A stretch of 64,000 nt of DNA. Source: JAYKJB01 sp035284745 [NCBI: Candidatus Sericytochromatia bacterium] (lineage in GTDB: Bacteria; Cyanobacteriota; Sericytochromatia; S15B-MN24). Of this stretch, positions 17,656 to 26,476 are shown piece by piece. Within the stretch, counting starts at the first letter, position 1. Each line of letters opens with the position of its first letter. The position numbers and the translations under genes are program-made. Where the stretch lies: assembly GCA_035284745.1 (NCBI GenBank), contig JAYKIL010000014.1:62001-126000 (forward strand), in the 5' to 3' direction. The notes under the pieces were generated by a model. That model ran no database searches, had not been told where the DNA came from, and worked only from the letters and a program-made list of their open reading frames with translations.

Positions 17656-19029
17656 CTAATCCGTCAGGCGTTCGCCACTCTTAATATGCGGCGTCACCAT
17701 AATGATGACCTCCGTTTCATCGTTGTTTGAGGTTTCCTGCCGGAACATAAAACCAATGCCTGGCAAGTCTCCCAAAAATGGCATTTTAGTCACGCTGTTG
17801 CTCGTAGTTCGACGAATCAGGCCTCCGATCACGACGGTCTCGCCATCCGCCACACGCATCCGGGTCCGCAGGCGACGCTCGTTGATTTCAGGGACTGGGT
17901 TTCGGTTCACAATGACGTCTTTCCCACGCACCGAAATGGTCGGTGAAATGTCCATCGTCACAAAGCCATTCGTGTCGATCCGTGGACGGATGGTCAACCG
18001 TTCACCGATGTCCCGGAAATCAACGTTTTCCGTCGCAAGCGCACCCCCAGCCCCTCCGCCGACGATACTGGTCGATTGGACTGGAAATTTATTCACAATG
18101 GCAATCTCAGCCTCTTGGTTGTCTTGGGTCGCCAGACGAGGATTCGCCAACACCTGCGCTTCACCCCGGTTTACCAGAGCATTGATACGCGCGTTCAGGT
18201 TGGAGGTGACGTTCCCAAGAGACGAAAAGGTCACCGTCGTGCCTCCCCCCGAGGCGGGAATCCCTGCCTGCGGTTGACCATTCGCGGTCAAGGCCGGATC
18301 ACTGACATTATTCGCGACGCCAAACTTCGATCCCCCAAACCCGAACTCTCCGCCCAAAGTTTTCAAGGCCCCGCGGGACACCTCGACCAGTTTCACCTCA
18401 ATAACGACCTGAGGGGCCGCAATATCAATGGCCCGAATGGCATTCCTGATTTTTTTGAGGTCTTCACTGGTGCCTGAGGCAACCACTGAATTTGTGCGGT
18501 TGTCCGCAATAAGCAAAATTTTACCTTTGCTCTTTTGGTCCATCACGCCTTGCAAAATAGTGACCACATCCTGGGCGGTGGCATTGTTCAAACGAAACGT
18601 GGCAGCCTGGCTGGAATCAATCTTGTCTTTCAATTGCTTTTCCTCTGCAATCAGCAGAGACGTGCCAATCCGCCTCGCGGCCAATCCATTGGTCTTGAGA
18701 ACAATTCCGAAAAACTCATCGAGAGGAACAGCCCGCACGTCAATCGTAAAGCGGCCCTTCACGCTTTCATCGATGATGAGATTCATCCCCCCGCGTTGCG
18801 CAATCAAGCGCAAAACCTCTCGGACGTCCGCGTTATCAAACTTCAAAGTCACAAACGTCGGATTCTTGATCAGTCCAGGGATGTCCTTAAACAGGATCAT
18901 CTGGTCCGAAATGGCCCCATTGCGTTCTGCAGGCTGCTGCGCAAAAGCCGCCGTATTGGCGTTTGAAACCAGCGCCAACCACAAGGCCAAACTGAGTCGA
19001 GATACACAAGACACAACAGGGGGTCTCAC
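17656..19029 (-). CDS. pilQ: Type IV pilus secretin PilQ
   Basis: A 457-aa outer-membrane secretin through which the pilus leaves the cell. After a signal peptide (ending near AAFAQQ) there is an N0/STN-like domain (TLKFDNADVREVLRLIAQRGG), an N1-type domain (ATAQDVVTILQGV with NRTNSVVASG), and the secretin homology region (VEVSRGALKTLGGEFG... ANPRLATQDNQEA... RLRTRMRVADGETVVIGGLIR... PFLGDLPGIGFMFR). It is short for PilQ because the AMIN domains common in proteobacterial forms are absent. The GTG start overlaps the pilP stop (GTGA). It is the last gene of the pilMNOPQ unit. Confidence 0.92.
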   Translation of the reverse strand: MRPPVVSCVSRLSLALWLALVSNANTAAFAQQPAERNGAISDQMILFKDIPGLIKNPTFVTLKFDNADVREVLRLIAQRGGMNLIIDESVKGRFTIDVRAVPLDEFFGIVLKTNGLAARRIGTSLLIAEEKQLKDKIDSSQAATFRLNNATAQDVVTILQGVMDQKSKGKILLIADNRTNSVVASGTSEDLKKIRNAIRAIDIAAPQVVIEVKLVEVSRGALKTLGGEFGFGGSKFGVANNVSDPALTANGQPQAGIPASGGGTTVTFSSLGNVTSNLNARINALVNRGEAQVLANPRLATQDNQEAEIAIVNKFPVQSTSIVGGGAGGALATENVDFRDIGERLTIRPRIDTNGFVTMDISPTISVRGKDVIVNRNPVPEINERRLRTRMRVADGETVVIGGLIRRTTSNSVTKMPFLGDLPGIGFMFRQETSNNDETEVIIMVTPHIKSGERLTD

Positions 19030-19868
19030 AGGATGCCTCCGATGATCTTCACGAAGCGGCGACCGCCTCGAACAAATGTCACCCCTCGATTGGAAATGGC
19101 TTCGATCACACTGCCATCCGCGAGCGAGTCGCCCACCCGGCCACTGATGTTATTACCGGCCCGGCCTTCCAACATACAAATGCGTTCATAACCTGTGCTG
19201 ACGATTCCGCGTACCATCCATTGTGGTTGTTCAGGCGGCGGCGCTTTATCACCCCCAAAGGGCCGCGGAGGCGCGGCAGGTGCCCCCGGTTTGGCACCCG
19301 CTGCCGGTGCCACTGGCGCGGCGGGAACCACGGGCAAAGCCGCCACGTTACCCGGCGCCGATGGCCCTTTCGGAGCAGTTGTCTTGGGACCAAACGACTC
19401 GAGACTGGGCGGTAACGCAGGCACAGGGGGAGGACCCTGAAGTCCCTCCGAAGGGATGGCACTTTGAGGGGGCAAGTACGTCACGGGCGGCAGCTTCGGT
19501 GCGATCGCGCGCTCTTCAGGCACCACGATTCTCCCCGCAGGGGGTGGGATGAGCATCAAAAAGGGATCCTCACGACCGGCCGTCTCAACGGCCAGCGCGG
19601 AGAGCTCATTCTCCGGGGTTGCCTTCACAACTTGAATCGTGCTGCCGGGTCCGGGAAACTCTGCAAGACGCCGCTGGAGATCGGCATCCGAGGCCGGGAT
19701 GGGAGCGGATACGACGCCCCCCCCCGCGGGCTGAGGAACCGCCAGCGGTTTCCCATCAGCCGGCGCTGCATAACCCGCTTCAGAGAAGGAAAGATGCTGA
19801 GCGACGAGCAACGAACCCATTCCCATCGTGACAAGCGAGGGAACAATCATCGCCTGTGTGAAGTTCAC
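19026..19868 (-). CDS. pilP: PilP-like pilus assembly protein
   Basis: A 280-aa protein in the pilP position between pilO and pilQ. An N-terminal hydrophobic stretch (AMIVPSLVTMGMGSLLVA) gives a membrane anchor or signal. A long Pro/Ala-rich linker (about residues 90-210) follows. The last 65 residues (WMVRGIVSTGYERICMLEG... DSLADGSVIEAISNRGVTFVRGGRRF) have the shape of the HR/PilP C-domain, which docks on PilQ. No lipobox is seen, unlike proteobacterial PilP. GTG start and stop both overlap neighbours by 4 nt. The assignment rests on domain shape and position. Confidence 0.75.
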   Translation of the reverse strand: MNFTQAMIVPSLVTMGMGSLLVAQHLSFSEAGYAAPADGKPLAVPQPAGGGVVSAPIPASDADLQRRLAEFPGPGSTIQVVKATPENELSALAVETAGREDPFLMLIPPPAGRIVVPEERAIAPKLPPVTYLPPQSAIPSEGLQGPPPVPALPPSLESFGPKTTAPKGPSAPGNVAALPVVPAAPVAPAAGAKPGAPAAPPRPFGGDKAPPPEQPQWMVRGIVSTGYERICMLEGRAGNNISGRVGDSLADGSVIEAISNRGVTFVRGGRRFVKIIGGIL

Positions 19869-20491
19869 GGTGTGCCTCCCCCTCTGTTGCGGAGGATGTA
19901 TGCATTCAGGCGAAATTCCATTGTCAACTTATTCTCAAACCGCCGGCCCGTTTTTCCTTCTCCTGCGTTCAACGGCTTCACGGTGAGATTCGCAATTGAC
20001 AGCTTCCGCTCATAGGCGTTGACCTGATTCAGAAAACTCAGGATCTGAGGAAACGTAGCCTGGGCCTTCACCTTGATCGGAAGCTCTTGAATTTCTCCAC
20101 TGGGATCCCCTTTAAAGATTTCCGCGGTTTCCGGTTGAAAGGACTCCAAAGCCCCGCGGCTGAGGCGCGCCATCTTTTCAACATCAAACAGAAGAACGGG
20201 CAATTGAGCCTCCACGGGGATCTTGGAGCGCAACACGCGAATTCCACTTTCCACGTCTACAATATCCGCTTTTACTTTATCGATATCCCGAGAGCGTTGC
20301 TTAAGCTCCGCTGCAGAAGCAAGCTTTTCCGCAATTCGATTTTCCTGCTCTACCGCAGCATCGTAACGGCCCATCAAATTGTCTTCAGTGAGAAATGCAT
20401 CATTGAGCACGTATAAGACGGCAAGCACCGGAAGCACGGCCGCCACCGCCCCCACAGGAATTTCATTGCCGCCAATATTCACTGTCTTCAC
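19865..20491 (-). CDS. pilO: Type IV pilus inner-membrane alignment protein PilO
   Basis: A 208-aa bitopic inner-membrane protein: one transmembrane helix near residues 14-30 (VAAVLPVLAVLYVL), a coiled coil (YDAAVEQENRIAEKLASAAELKQRSRDI), and a ferredoxin-like periplasmic domain with LPIKVKAQATFPQILSFLNQVNAYERKL, which matches the PilO consensus. It pairs with PilN and links PilM to PilP. It starts with GTG; its stop overlaps pilP (GTGA), and pilN ends 13 nt upstream. Confidence 0.9.
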   Translation of the reverse strand: MKTVNIGGNEIPVGAVAAVLPVLAVLYVLNDAFLTEDNLMGRYDAAVEQENRIAEKLASAAELKQRSRDIDKVKADIVDVESGIRVLRSKIPVEAQLPVLLFDVEKMARLSRGALESFQPETAEIFKGDPSGEIQELPIKVKAQATFPQILSFLNQVNAYERKLSIANLTVKPLNAGEGKTGRRFENKLTMEFRLNAYILRNRGGGTP

Positions 20492-20504
20492 GCGGGCGCC
20501 CTCA

Positions 20505-21122
20505 TCATCTGCCCCCCGTCAACGGACGAATGATCGTCAACAGTTCAAATTTCACGTGTTTGACCGTCGTTTCGTCCGCTTCATTCTCGGTTTTCTTCAA
20601 CTGAGGCTGAGCGAAATACTCAGAGTGCTCCAAATTACGTTGAAAATAAGCGACAGCGCCGTAGTCGAGCGCCCCACCCTTTACCAGTAATTCCGACTTG
20701 CTCGAATCGACCTTGAACTCTTCGAACCACATATTGCCGGGGGTCAGGGTTCTCAATTCGTTTAAGACTTCGCCCCAAGACTTCGTCACGCCCGCAACGC
20801 CTTGAAGCGTTGTCAATTGGCGTTTCAACAAGTCCAGCTTTTCACTCTGACTCTGGAGGTCTTTCAGCGACGTGTTGTACTTGTCTATTTCGTTCTGAGC
20901 CCCCTGCTCCTGTTCCGCCAGTTGCTCGGCCAAGGGATCCAACCACATGGACCGCAACAGCGAGGGGGTAAAGAAGAGGACCAGCGCAACCATTGCACCA
21001 ATCCCGATCGGCATCAGTGCTGAAGGATCGACGGAAAATGAAATGCCACCCACTGTAGCGCCGGCGGATGCTTTGCTCGGTCGCAACTCCTCCGGCAGGA
21101 GATTGATGTTTATCGTTGTCAT
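20505..21122 (-). CDS. pilN: Type IV pilus inner-membrane protein PilN
   Basis: A 205-aa protein with the hallmark PilM-binding N-terminal motif ININLLPEELRP. One transmembrane helix follows (LMPIGIGAMVALVLFFTPSLL), then a coiled coil (LAEQLAEQEQGAQNEIDKYN) and a periplasmic ferredoxin-like domain. The cytoplasmic stretch between the INLLP motif and the helix is about 25 residues. The ATG overlaps the pilM stop (ATGA), consistent with the conserved MNOPQ operon. Confidence 0.9.
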   Translation of the reverse strand: MTTININLLPEELRPSKASAGATVGGISFSVDPSALMPIGIGAMVALVLFFTPSLLRSMWLDPLAEQLAEQEQGAQNEIDKYNTSLKDLQSQSEKLDLLKRQLTTLQGVAGVTKSWGEVLNELRTLTPGNMWFEEFKVDSSKSELLVKGGALDYGAVAYFQRNLEHSEYFAQPQLKKTENEADETTVKHVKFELLTIIRPLTGGR

Positions 21123-22216
21123 GGGCCCTCTAGCCCCCGTAATGCCAGCCCCACCGCAGTGACGAAAATTGGCGCCTGGCTCTCTTCGATATCGTCATCA
21201 TCCAAGCCCAAAGCCGTGAATGGATTGGCCACCAACACCTCTATCCCAAGCCGCGTCGTCAAAAAACGATCCAAGCCCCGAATCGCGGCCCCCCTCCCAC
21301 AAATCACAATACGGTCGATGGTCGAACCACCCTGGCTCATAAAAAAGTCCAGCGAGCGACTGATTTCTCCCGTCAGCTCAGAGAGAGCGGGCCGGATAAT
21401 TTCGGTGGCCTGCTCAACCTCTGCCGAAATGTCTTCATAGCCTTGCGGATCCACGTCCAATTGGTCCAAAAGTTCCCTGGCTGCCGTTTCATCAATCCCT
21501 AGCGAATTGATCAAGTTGTCGACAAGATACGAGTAGCCGATCAACACACTGCGATTGAATTTAGGCCCCCCCCCCGCCAGAACGTTAATGTCTGTCGACG
21601 GCCCCTGTATCAGAAGTGCCGCAACGGTCTGATTATCCGGGAGGTGGTCCATCTTCTCTAGGGCTCTCGTCACAGCAAACGACGCGACGTCGACAACATT
21701 GAGCGTTAACCCCGCCTCATCAGCCGTCGAAATGAAGGATTGCACCAGGTTTTTTTGGGCAGCCACGAGCAAGACGTCCATATGCTCATTGCCGTTATCA
21801 TCCATCGAGGTGCCTACGATCTGTGAGCTCAAATTCACATCGTCGAGGGCGAAGGGGATGTAGCGCTCGGCCTCATAATTGATAAAGGTCTCAAGTTCAT
21901 CTTCATCCATCGGATCGGTCTGAATCAGACGGATGATCACACTCTGCCCGCTGATGGCCACCACCGCCCGTTCGGATTGAATGTTGTTGTCGTCCAACAA
22001 AGTACGAATCGCATCCCCAACAGCCGCCGAATCAACAATTTCCCCATCCTGAAAAGCATTCGGTGGCATGGGCGTCGTGCCTAAGGCGTCCAAGCTGTAG
22101 CCCGCTTTGCTTTTGGAGAGGCCCGCGACGATGATCGCGTCAGGACCAATGTCCAGTCCGACGACGACCTTCGATTTCAGTTTGAGAAGCGTTTTGATAG
22201 TGTCCAGAATCGACAC
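21119..22216 (-). CDS. pilM: Type IV pilus assembly ATPase-fold protein PilM
   Basis: A 365-aa actin/FtsA-like cytoplasmic protein that binds the PilN N-terminus. Family marks are VVGLDIGPDAIIVAGLS (phosphate-1 loop), VAISGQSVIIRLI, LETFINYEAERYIPFALDDV, VNVLAGGG-type phosphate-2 region (TDINVLAGGGPKFNRSV) and RIVICGRGAAIRGLDRFL near the end. Length is normal. It begins 13 nt after the pilD stop and overlaps pilN by 4 nt. Confidence 0.93.
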   Translation of the reverse strand: MSILDTIKTLLKLKSKVVVGLDIGPDAIIVAGLSKSKAGYSLDALGTTPMPPNAFQDGEIVDSAAVGDAIRTLLDDNNIQSERAVVAISGQSVIIRLIQTDPMDEDELETFINYEAERYIPFALDDVNLSSQIVGTSMDDNGNEHMDVLLVAAQKNLVQSFISTADEAGLTLNVVDVASFAVTRALEKMDHLPDNQTVAALLIQGPSTDINVLAGGGPKFNRSVLIGYSYLVDNLINSLGIDETAARELLDQLDVDPQGYEDISAEVEQATEIIRPALSELTGEISRSLDFFMSQGGSTIDRIVICGRGAAIRGLDRFLTTRLGIEVLVANPFTALGLDDDDIEESQAPIFVTAVGLALRGLEGP

Positions 22217-22229
22217 AGGGCCTTCCTCC

Positions 22230-23246
22230 TCAACCCACAGTTATTCCGAGTATGAGGGTTTCAAAATGTGAATGCAGTGACGAACCCTGAAAAAGAGAAA
22301 CAACCCCTGCAAAACTTAATGCTGGGCCAAATGGCATGACAAGCCGCCCCTCATCACGCGTCATCTTGACCAGGGCCCAACCAAAACCAGCGCCGAGAAG
22401 CGTCGCAGCGCTCAGAGCAGCGCCCCATGCCGCCTCCGAGAGATGAGAGCCATACCAGAACCCCTGCGGCCACACGGGCCAGGCGCTGAGGCTGCAGAAT
22501 CCCAAGAAAATACAGCAGGCCACCCCAAGGGCGGCGCTATGAGGGACCCAGCAGCCCTCACGAGCCCAGCGATGATAGAGCAAACCCAATCCGAGGGCGC
22601 TGGCAACAAAAAGCGCCACCACCATCGCAACCAACGCCCCATTGAGACCCAACCAAGCCCCTAACATCGCGACCAAAGTCAGATCCCCATCTCCCAGGCC
22701 GTCCACACCCAGAATCCAAAGGGTGAGGCTATTGAGTAGCAACAATAAGGCCACCGTGGCACACAGGGCCGCCAGTGCCGAGAACAATTGGTCACGAAAG
22801 AAATAGCTGTAGATGAGCCCCAACAAGACCCCCGGCAATGTGAATTGGTCGTAGATACTAAACGTGTCCCAATCAATCCAAAAGATAGCCACCAACAAAG
22901 CAAAGAATATCCAGACCATCACAGTCTCGAAGGAAAGACCAAAACGTTGAAAAGCAAAAAAGAACAGAAGGCCGGTGACCCCTTCGGTCAGGGGATAGCG
23001 CCACGAAATCCGGGTCCGACACGCGCCACACCGCCCCCGCAGAAGGACAAAGCTCAGGAGGGGGATATTCTGCCAATAGCGAATGGGGGCGGCACAACCG
23101 GGACAAGAGGAACCAGGCCACACAATTGACTGGCCTTTGGGGAACCGATACACCACCACGTTAAGGAACGAACCGATCATGGCGCCCAAAATGAACGCCA
23201 CCCCCCCCTGCAATTCAGGCGCGAGCGAAAAAGGCGCAAACAGCAC
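22230..23246 (-). CDS. pilD: Prepilin peptidase (A24 family)
   Basis: A 338-aa polytopic inner-membrane aspartic protease that cleaves and N-methylates prepilins. The N-terminal methylase region has GSFLNVVVYRFPKG and two CxxC pairs (CPGC, CGAC) for zinc. The catalytic aspartates lie in FWIDWDTFSIYD and GVDGLGDGDL, the family's GxGD-like motif. About eight hydrophobic segments are visible. I chose the GTG at 23246 because AGGAG sits 8 nt ahead; a TTG at 23273 is the longer option. It lies between the ABC/TPR genes and pilM. Confidence 0.9.
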   Translation of the reverse strand: MLFAPFSLAPELQGGVAFILGAMIGSFLNVVVYRFPKGQSIVWPGSSCPGCAAPIRYWQNIPLLSFVLLRGRCGACRTRISWRYPLTEGVTGLLFFFAFQRFGLSFETVMVWIFFALLVAIFWIDWDTFSIYDQFTLPGVLLGLIYSYFFRDQLFSALAALCATVALLLLLNSLTLWILGVDGLGDGDLTLVAMLGAWLGLNGALVAMVVALFVASALGLGLLYHRWAREGCWVPHSAALGVACCIFLGFCSLSAWPVWPQGFWYGSHLSEAAWGAALSAATLLGAGFGWALVKMTRDEGRLVMPFGPALSFAGVVSLFQGSSLHSHFETLILGITVG

Positions 23247-23342
23247 CTGGTAAACTCCTAAACTATGCTCCAAGTCGTCCCACGATTCGAATCAAAGGTT
23301 TCCAGATAACACCGACACACCCCCATGTACCCGCATATCCGG

Positions 23343-23348
23343 ATTATA
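23343..23348 (-). promoter_or_regulatory. Candidate -10 box of the pilD-pilMNOPQ unit
   Basis: A perfect TATAAT on the minus strand in the 161-nt gap before pilD, about 97 nt from the chosen start. The matching -35 region (ACCGCC at 17 nt) is poor, so an activator may be needed, or the box is chance. Confidence 0.35.
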
Positions 23349-23407
23349 TCGACCCCTGCTCGTCGGGCGGTGTTATGGTTATCACCACTGCCCGTGCGTT
23401 CAGCGCT

Positions 23408-24118
23408 TTATCGGTGAGACCGTGCCCCACGGCTCGGCGGCGCGCCCGACTCTATTTCCGCCTGTAAACGTTGGGCATTCCGAGTGGCAATGTCTTTCAG
23501 GGCCCTGTCGGTACTTTGCTCACGCATGTTGAGCCAAATTTGCAAAGCCAATTCACGACGACCCAACTCGCGATACATGCGCGCGGCCATCGACTGCGAG
23601 AAGCGCCGCTGTTCCGGCCATTCAAGCACTGGCTTTTCAGCCGCGCGAACAAAGCACTGGGCTGCGCTTTCATAATCCGAGCGCATCAAAAAATGTACAA
23701 ACCCTTGCGTGTAGGGATAGGACGCCTCCATGGGATTGTGCCGCTCGCCAAACTGCAAAAGGTCTAACGCGGCTTCAGGCTGACCATTGTCCGCCAAGGC
23801 CCAAGCGCCAAGCCAATAAGAGAACCAAAATCGCGAATCGAGCGCAGTGATCAGGCGAAACATTTTTTCCAGATTCACCATGCGTCGATTCGATGCAAAG
23901 TATCTCTCTCCGAAATACTGCAACAACGAAAGCCAAAGAACGTCTGCCATTAAATTCTCGTAGCCCGAAGCCCCGCCTCTAACCAGGCCGCCTGATGGCA
24001 CGAATAACATATTCCGATCAATTTCAGGCTGAGGCAGGGCCCTGATCGAGGTGACCGCGTAGGCGGCACCACACAAGGCAACCAACGCCGCAAGAAAAAA
24101 CCTGAGGCGCTCCGACAC
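23408..24118 (-). CDS. Membrane-anchored TPR-like protein in the pil cluster
   Basis: A 236-aa protein with one N-terminal transmembrane helix (FFLAALVALCGAAYAV), then helical repeats of TPR type (WLGAWALADNGQPEAALDLLQFGERHNP; YPYTQGFVHFLMRSDYESAAQCFVRAAE; AARMYRELGRRELALQIWLNMRE). The GTG at 24118 starts 2 nt after the permease stop, with GGGAG upstream, so it belongs to the ABC operon. It occupies the slot near which Myxococcus carries the accessory pilG next to pilH and pilI, but I see no evidence of direct homology. Likely role: periplasmic partner of the ABC complex during pilus assembly (inference). Confidence 0.65.
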   Translation of the reverse strand: MSERLRFFLAALVALCGAAYAVTSIRALPQPEIDRNMLFVPSGGLVRGGASGYENLMADVLWLSLLQYFGERYFASNRRMVNLEKMFRLITALDSRFWFSYWLGAWALADNGQPEAALDLLQFGERHNPMEASYPYTQGFVHFLMRSDYESAAQCFVRAAEKPVLEWPEQRRFSQSMAARMYRELGRRELALQIWLNMREQSTDRALKDIATRNAQRLQAEIESGAPPSRGARSHR

Positions 24119-24120
24119 CG

Positions 24121-24882
24121 TCAAAACTCCCGGCGTGCGAAAACGGCGGCAGCCAAGGCGTACAGAGCCAACGAATACAGCACCGCGTAGACTCCCACCC
24201 AAAATATCTGGACGGGCGCAGGGCTAAATCCGTAGACCACTTGGTTTTTGATGTCAAAAAGCGTCAAATTGGGCAGAACATAGAACAGCGCCAGCAATGC
24301 CTCTTTAATTCCTGGTATCGTTTGTTCCACCAGATGACGGAACGTGTTCAAATTGTGGCCGATGAAGTAGAGTGCCAAAACGTACACAGCGCTTAACACC
24401 GGCGTGGTAAAGGTTGCAAACAAAAGCGTGAGCGTGGTCAGAACCAGCAGCTCAAACCAGGCGAAGCCCAAAGCAATGTAGAGTCCTGAGTGCAGCTTGA
24501 CGCCAATCGATGCCAACAGGAGTAAATACCCTCCCCCCATCGCACCCGATAAAACGGTCAGGGTCGCCAGTAAACCCAACAACTTGCCACCCAAAAACCG
24601 CCAACGCGATACAGGCTTGGTCAAGACGACAAAAACGGTGCGCTTGTCCAGTTCTCTGTAAAGAAGGTTAGTCCCCACGAAGACGGCAATCACAACTCCA
24701 AAGAAGTTGATGGCGGCCAGACCCAGATCTTTGATGATCTTAATGTCCTGCCCTGCCGACAGTTGACCGAGCAGCAGTGAAGCAGCAATCATCACCAACG
24801 CGAACAGAACAATCGTGTTTAAAATACGATCGCGAATCGTCTCAAGCCAGGTATTGCGGGCGATAGCAAACAGAGAGCGCAT
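24121..24882 (-). CDS. ABC-2 type permease, PilI-like position
   Basis: A 253-aa inner-membrane protein with six hydrophobic segments, of the ABC-2/NosY type: IARNTWLETIRDRILN at the N-terminus, RELDKRTVFVVLTKPVSRW in the first cytoplasmic loop, then membrane helices to the end. Such permeases pair with the upstream ATPase to move lipids, polymers or proteins. It sits 7 nt after the ATPase gene. Placement between a pilin gene and pilD parallels pilH-pilI of Myxococcus xanthus, where the transporter is required for pilus formation. Confidence 0.85.
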   Translation of the reverse strand: MRSLFAIARNTWLETIRDRILNTIVLFALVMIAASLLLGQLSAGQDIKIIKDLGLAAINFFGVVIAVFVGTNLLYRELDKRTVFVVLTKPVSRWRFLGGKLLGLLATLTVLSGAMGGGYLLLLASIGVKLHSGLYIALGFAWFELLVLTTLTLLFATFTTPVLSAVYVLALYFIGHNLNTFRHLVEQTIPGIKEALLALFYVLPNLTLFDIKNQVVYGFSPAPVQIFWVGVYAVLYSLALYALAAAVFARREF

Positions 24883-24889
24883 TGAGTTG

Positions 24890-25648
24890 TCACCCTGGGT
24901 TTCGCGAAAGTTCCGCGCGTTCTATCGTGCGAACGAAAAAGGCCTCCAAGCTTTCCCCAGGCATCAATAGCTCGCTCAACGAACCGCATACCAGCAAGCG
25001 TCCGCGATGAAGAATGCCAATGCGATCACACAGAGCCTGCACATCGTTCATGACATGGGAGTTGAAAAATAGTGTTTTACCCTGTGCTTTCAACTCCAAA
25101 ATGATATCGGTGATCTGTTTGTGACCCAGAGGGTCCAACCCGCTGGTCGGCTCGTCTAAAAATACCAGCTCAGGATCATTGATCAGCGCCTGAGCAATTC
25201 CAATCCGCTGCAACATCCCCTTTGAGTACCGGCGCATCTGAAGATTGGCAGATTCCTCCATCCGAACGAGGCGCAAGAGAGATGTCACCCGCTCTTGTTT
25301 CACACGGGCCGACATGGAAAAAAGATCCGCACAGAACTCCAAAAATTCTCGGCCGGTGAGATAGGTGTAGAAATACGGATTCTCTGGAAGAAATCCCACC
25401 CGAGAGCGAACAGCAGGCTCATCAGGCGATTGCCCCAACACCCGCACCGAACCCGCAGAAGGTCTTAACAAGCCAAGAAACAATTTTTGTGAGGTGGTTT
25501 TTCCAGCACCATTCGGACCCAATAGGCCGAAGGTCTCTCCTGCGCGCACCACCAAGTCGAGGCCATCGAGCGAGGTCGACGGGCGCCCCCAGAAGGTTTT
25601 ATAGGTTTTAGTGAGTGCCGAACACTCGATCACCGCATCATTTGACAT
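24890..25648 (-). CDS. ABC transporter ATP-binding protein, PilH-like position
   Basis: A 252-aa ABC ATPase. Walker A is GPNGAGKTTS, the Q-loop is in FLPENPYFYTYLTG, the signature is YSKGMLQRIG, Walker B is LVFLDEPTSGLDP, and the switch His is in FFNSHVMND. This is the CcmA/NatA-like type that works with ABC-2 permeases. ALTKTYKTFWGR near the N-terminus is usual. It lies 88 nt after the pilin gene and 7 nt before the permease, in the arrangement discussed for pilGHI. Confidence 0.92.
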   Translation of the reverse strand: MSNDAVIECSALTKTYKTFWGRPSTSLDGLDLVVRAGETFGLLGPNGAGKTTSQKLFLGLLRPSAGSVRVLGQSPDEPAVRSRVGFLPENPYFYTYLTGREFLEFCADLFSMSARVKQERVTSLLRLVRMEESANLQMRRYSKGMLQRIGIAQALINDPELVFLDEPTSGLDPLGHKQITDIILELKAQGKTLFFNSHVMNDVQALCDRIGILHRGRLLVCGSLSELLMPGESLEAFFVRTIERAELSRNPG

Positions 25649-25736
25649 AAATCAGAAGGGCGGGCACCCGTCAGCCAATGTGAAGGGTCACCCGCCTGTC
25701 ATCAACTCAGCAATCCCGCAGAAGAAACACGTTGAA

Positions 25737-26312
25737 CTAGTTCGAGCCGTTGGAAGTCGCCCCAGCCAAGATGGCCGACCGAGCCTTTTTCCCTGTCCCG
25801 TAGACCACGTAAATTTGCGAATCAACGTCGTAGTCATACATCACGGCACCGAAGTGGTTCATCGCCGCCGGAGGGTTCCGGACGTTCCCCGTCGCACCAA
25901 CCACGGTGCCCAACGAAGGAAGCGCAGCGGTCACCAAAGCCGAAGCGAGTGTCAGTGGATTCGCAGGGGGAATGACTGCCGCCTGAGCAGAGTTCCCCCA
26001 CGGCGACTTAGGCAGACGGTTGCCAGGCAAATACCCACCCGCTGACAGACCGGTAATGAACTGAGCCTGAGAGGGATAGGAACCATTGAAGTCCGTTGCG
26101 TATTGCTCCAACGCCATCCGAATCGAATTCACATTCGCGACCACAGAAGCATTCCGGGCCTTGTCCTGAGCACCGACAAACGAGGGCAAAGCCACCGACG
26201 CCAAGATGCCGATAATCACAACGACAACCAGCAATTCAATCAAAGTGAAACCGCGACGACGGCGGCGGTTTTTTCCCTTTACTAAGCCCGCGGCCTCTAA
26301 AATGCGCATCAT
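25737..26312 (-). CDS. pilA: Type IV pilin (major-pilin-like)
   Basis: A 191-aa prepilin. After a long, very basic leader of about 21 residues with five consecutive Arg comes the type III cleavage site G|FTLIELL and the hydrophobic alpha-helix (VVVVIIGILASVALPSF), including Glu5 of the mature protein. The soluble part continues with NSIRMALEQYATDFNGSYP, the usual alpha1-C region, and ends in a beta-rich domain. No C-terminal disulfide pair is seen. AGGAG precedes tandem ATGs. It lies upstream of the ABC/TPR/pilD genes, where Myxococcus has pilA. No pilB, pilT or pilC lies in this window. Confidence 0.88.
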   Translation of the reverse strand: MMRILEAAGLVKGKNRRRRRGFTLIELLVVVVIIGILASVALPSFVGAQDKARNASVVANVNSIRMALEQYATDFNGSYPSQAQFITGLSAGGYLPGNRLPKSPWGNSAQAAVIPPANPLTLASALVTAALPSLGTVVGATGNVRNPPAAMNHFGAVMYDYDVDSQIYVVYGTGKKARSAILAGATSNGSN

Positions 26313-26476
26313 GGCTCTGTGTTCTCCTTTCGTTGAGGTCGCAACCTCGGCCCTATTTGCTAGTTCCCATATTTACAGACGAATTAAACCTTTTGTCGAA
26401 ATTTTTTTCGCGTTCACGCCCACATCATACACGCCTATTCCCCGTGTGCCCAGCCCAAGAAGGGGGCCATTGACAA

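Noticed and set aside
19464-20015. 183-codon plus-strand frame in pilP/pilO
   Set aside because: Antisense shadow of two genes in a conserved operon.
25655-25703. GGCGGG/CCCGCC repeat after the pilin gene as a terminator
   Set aside because: Loop is about 25 nt and no T run follows on the minus strand.
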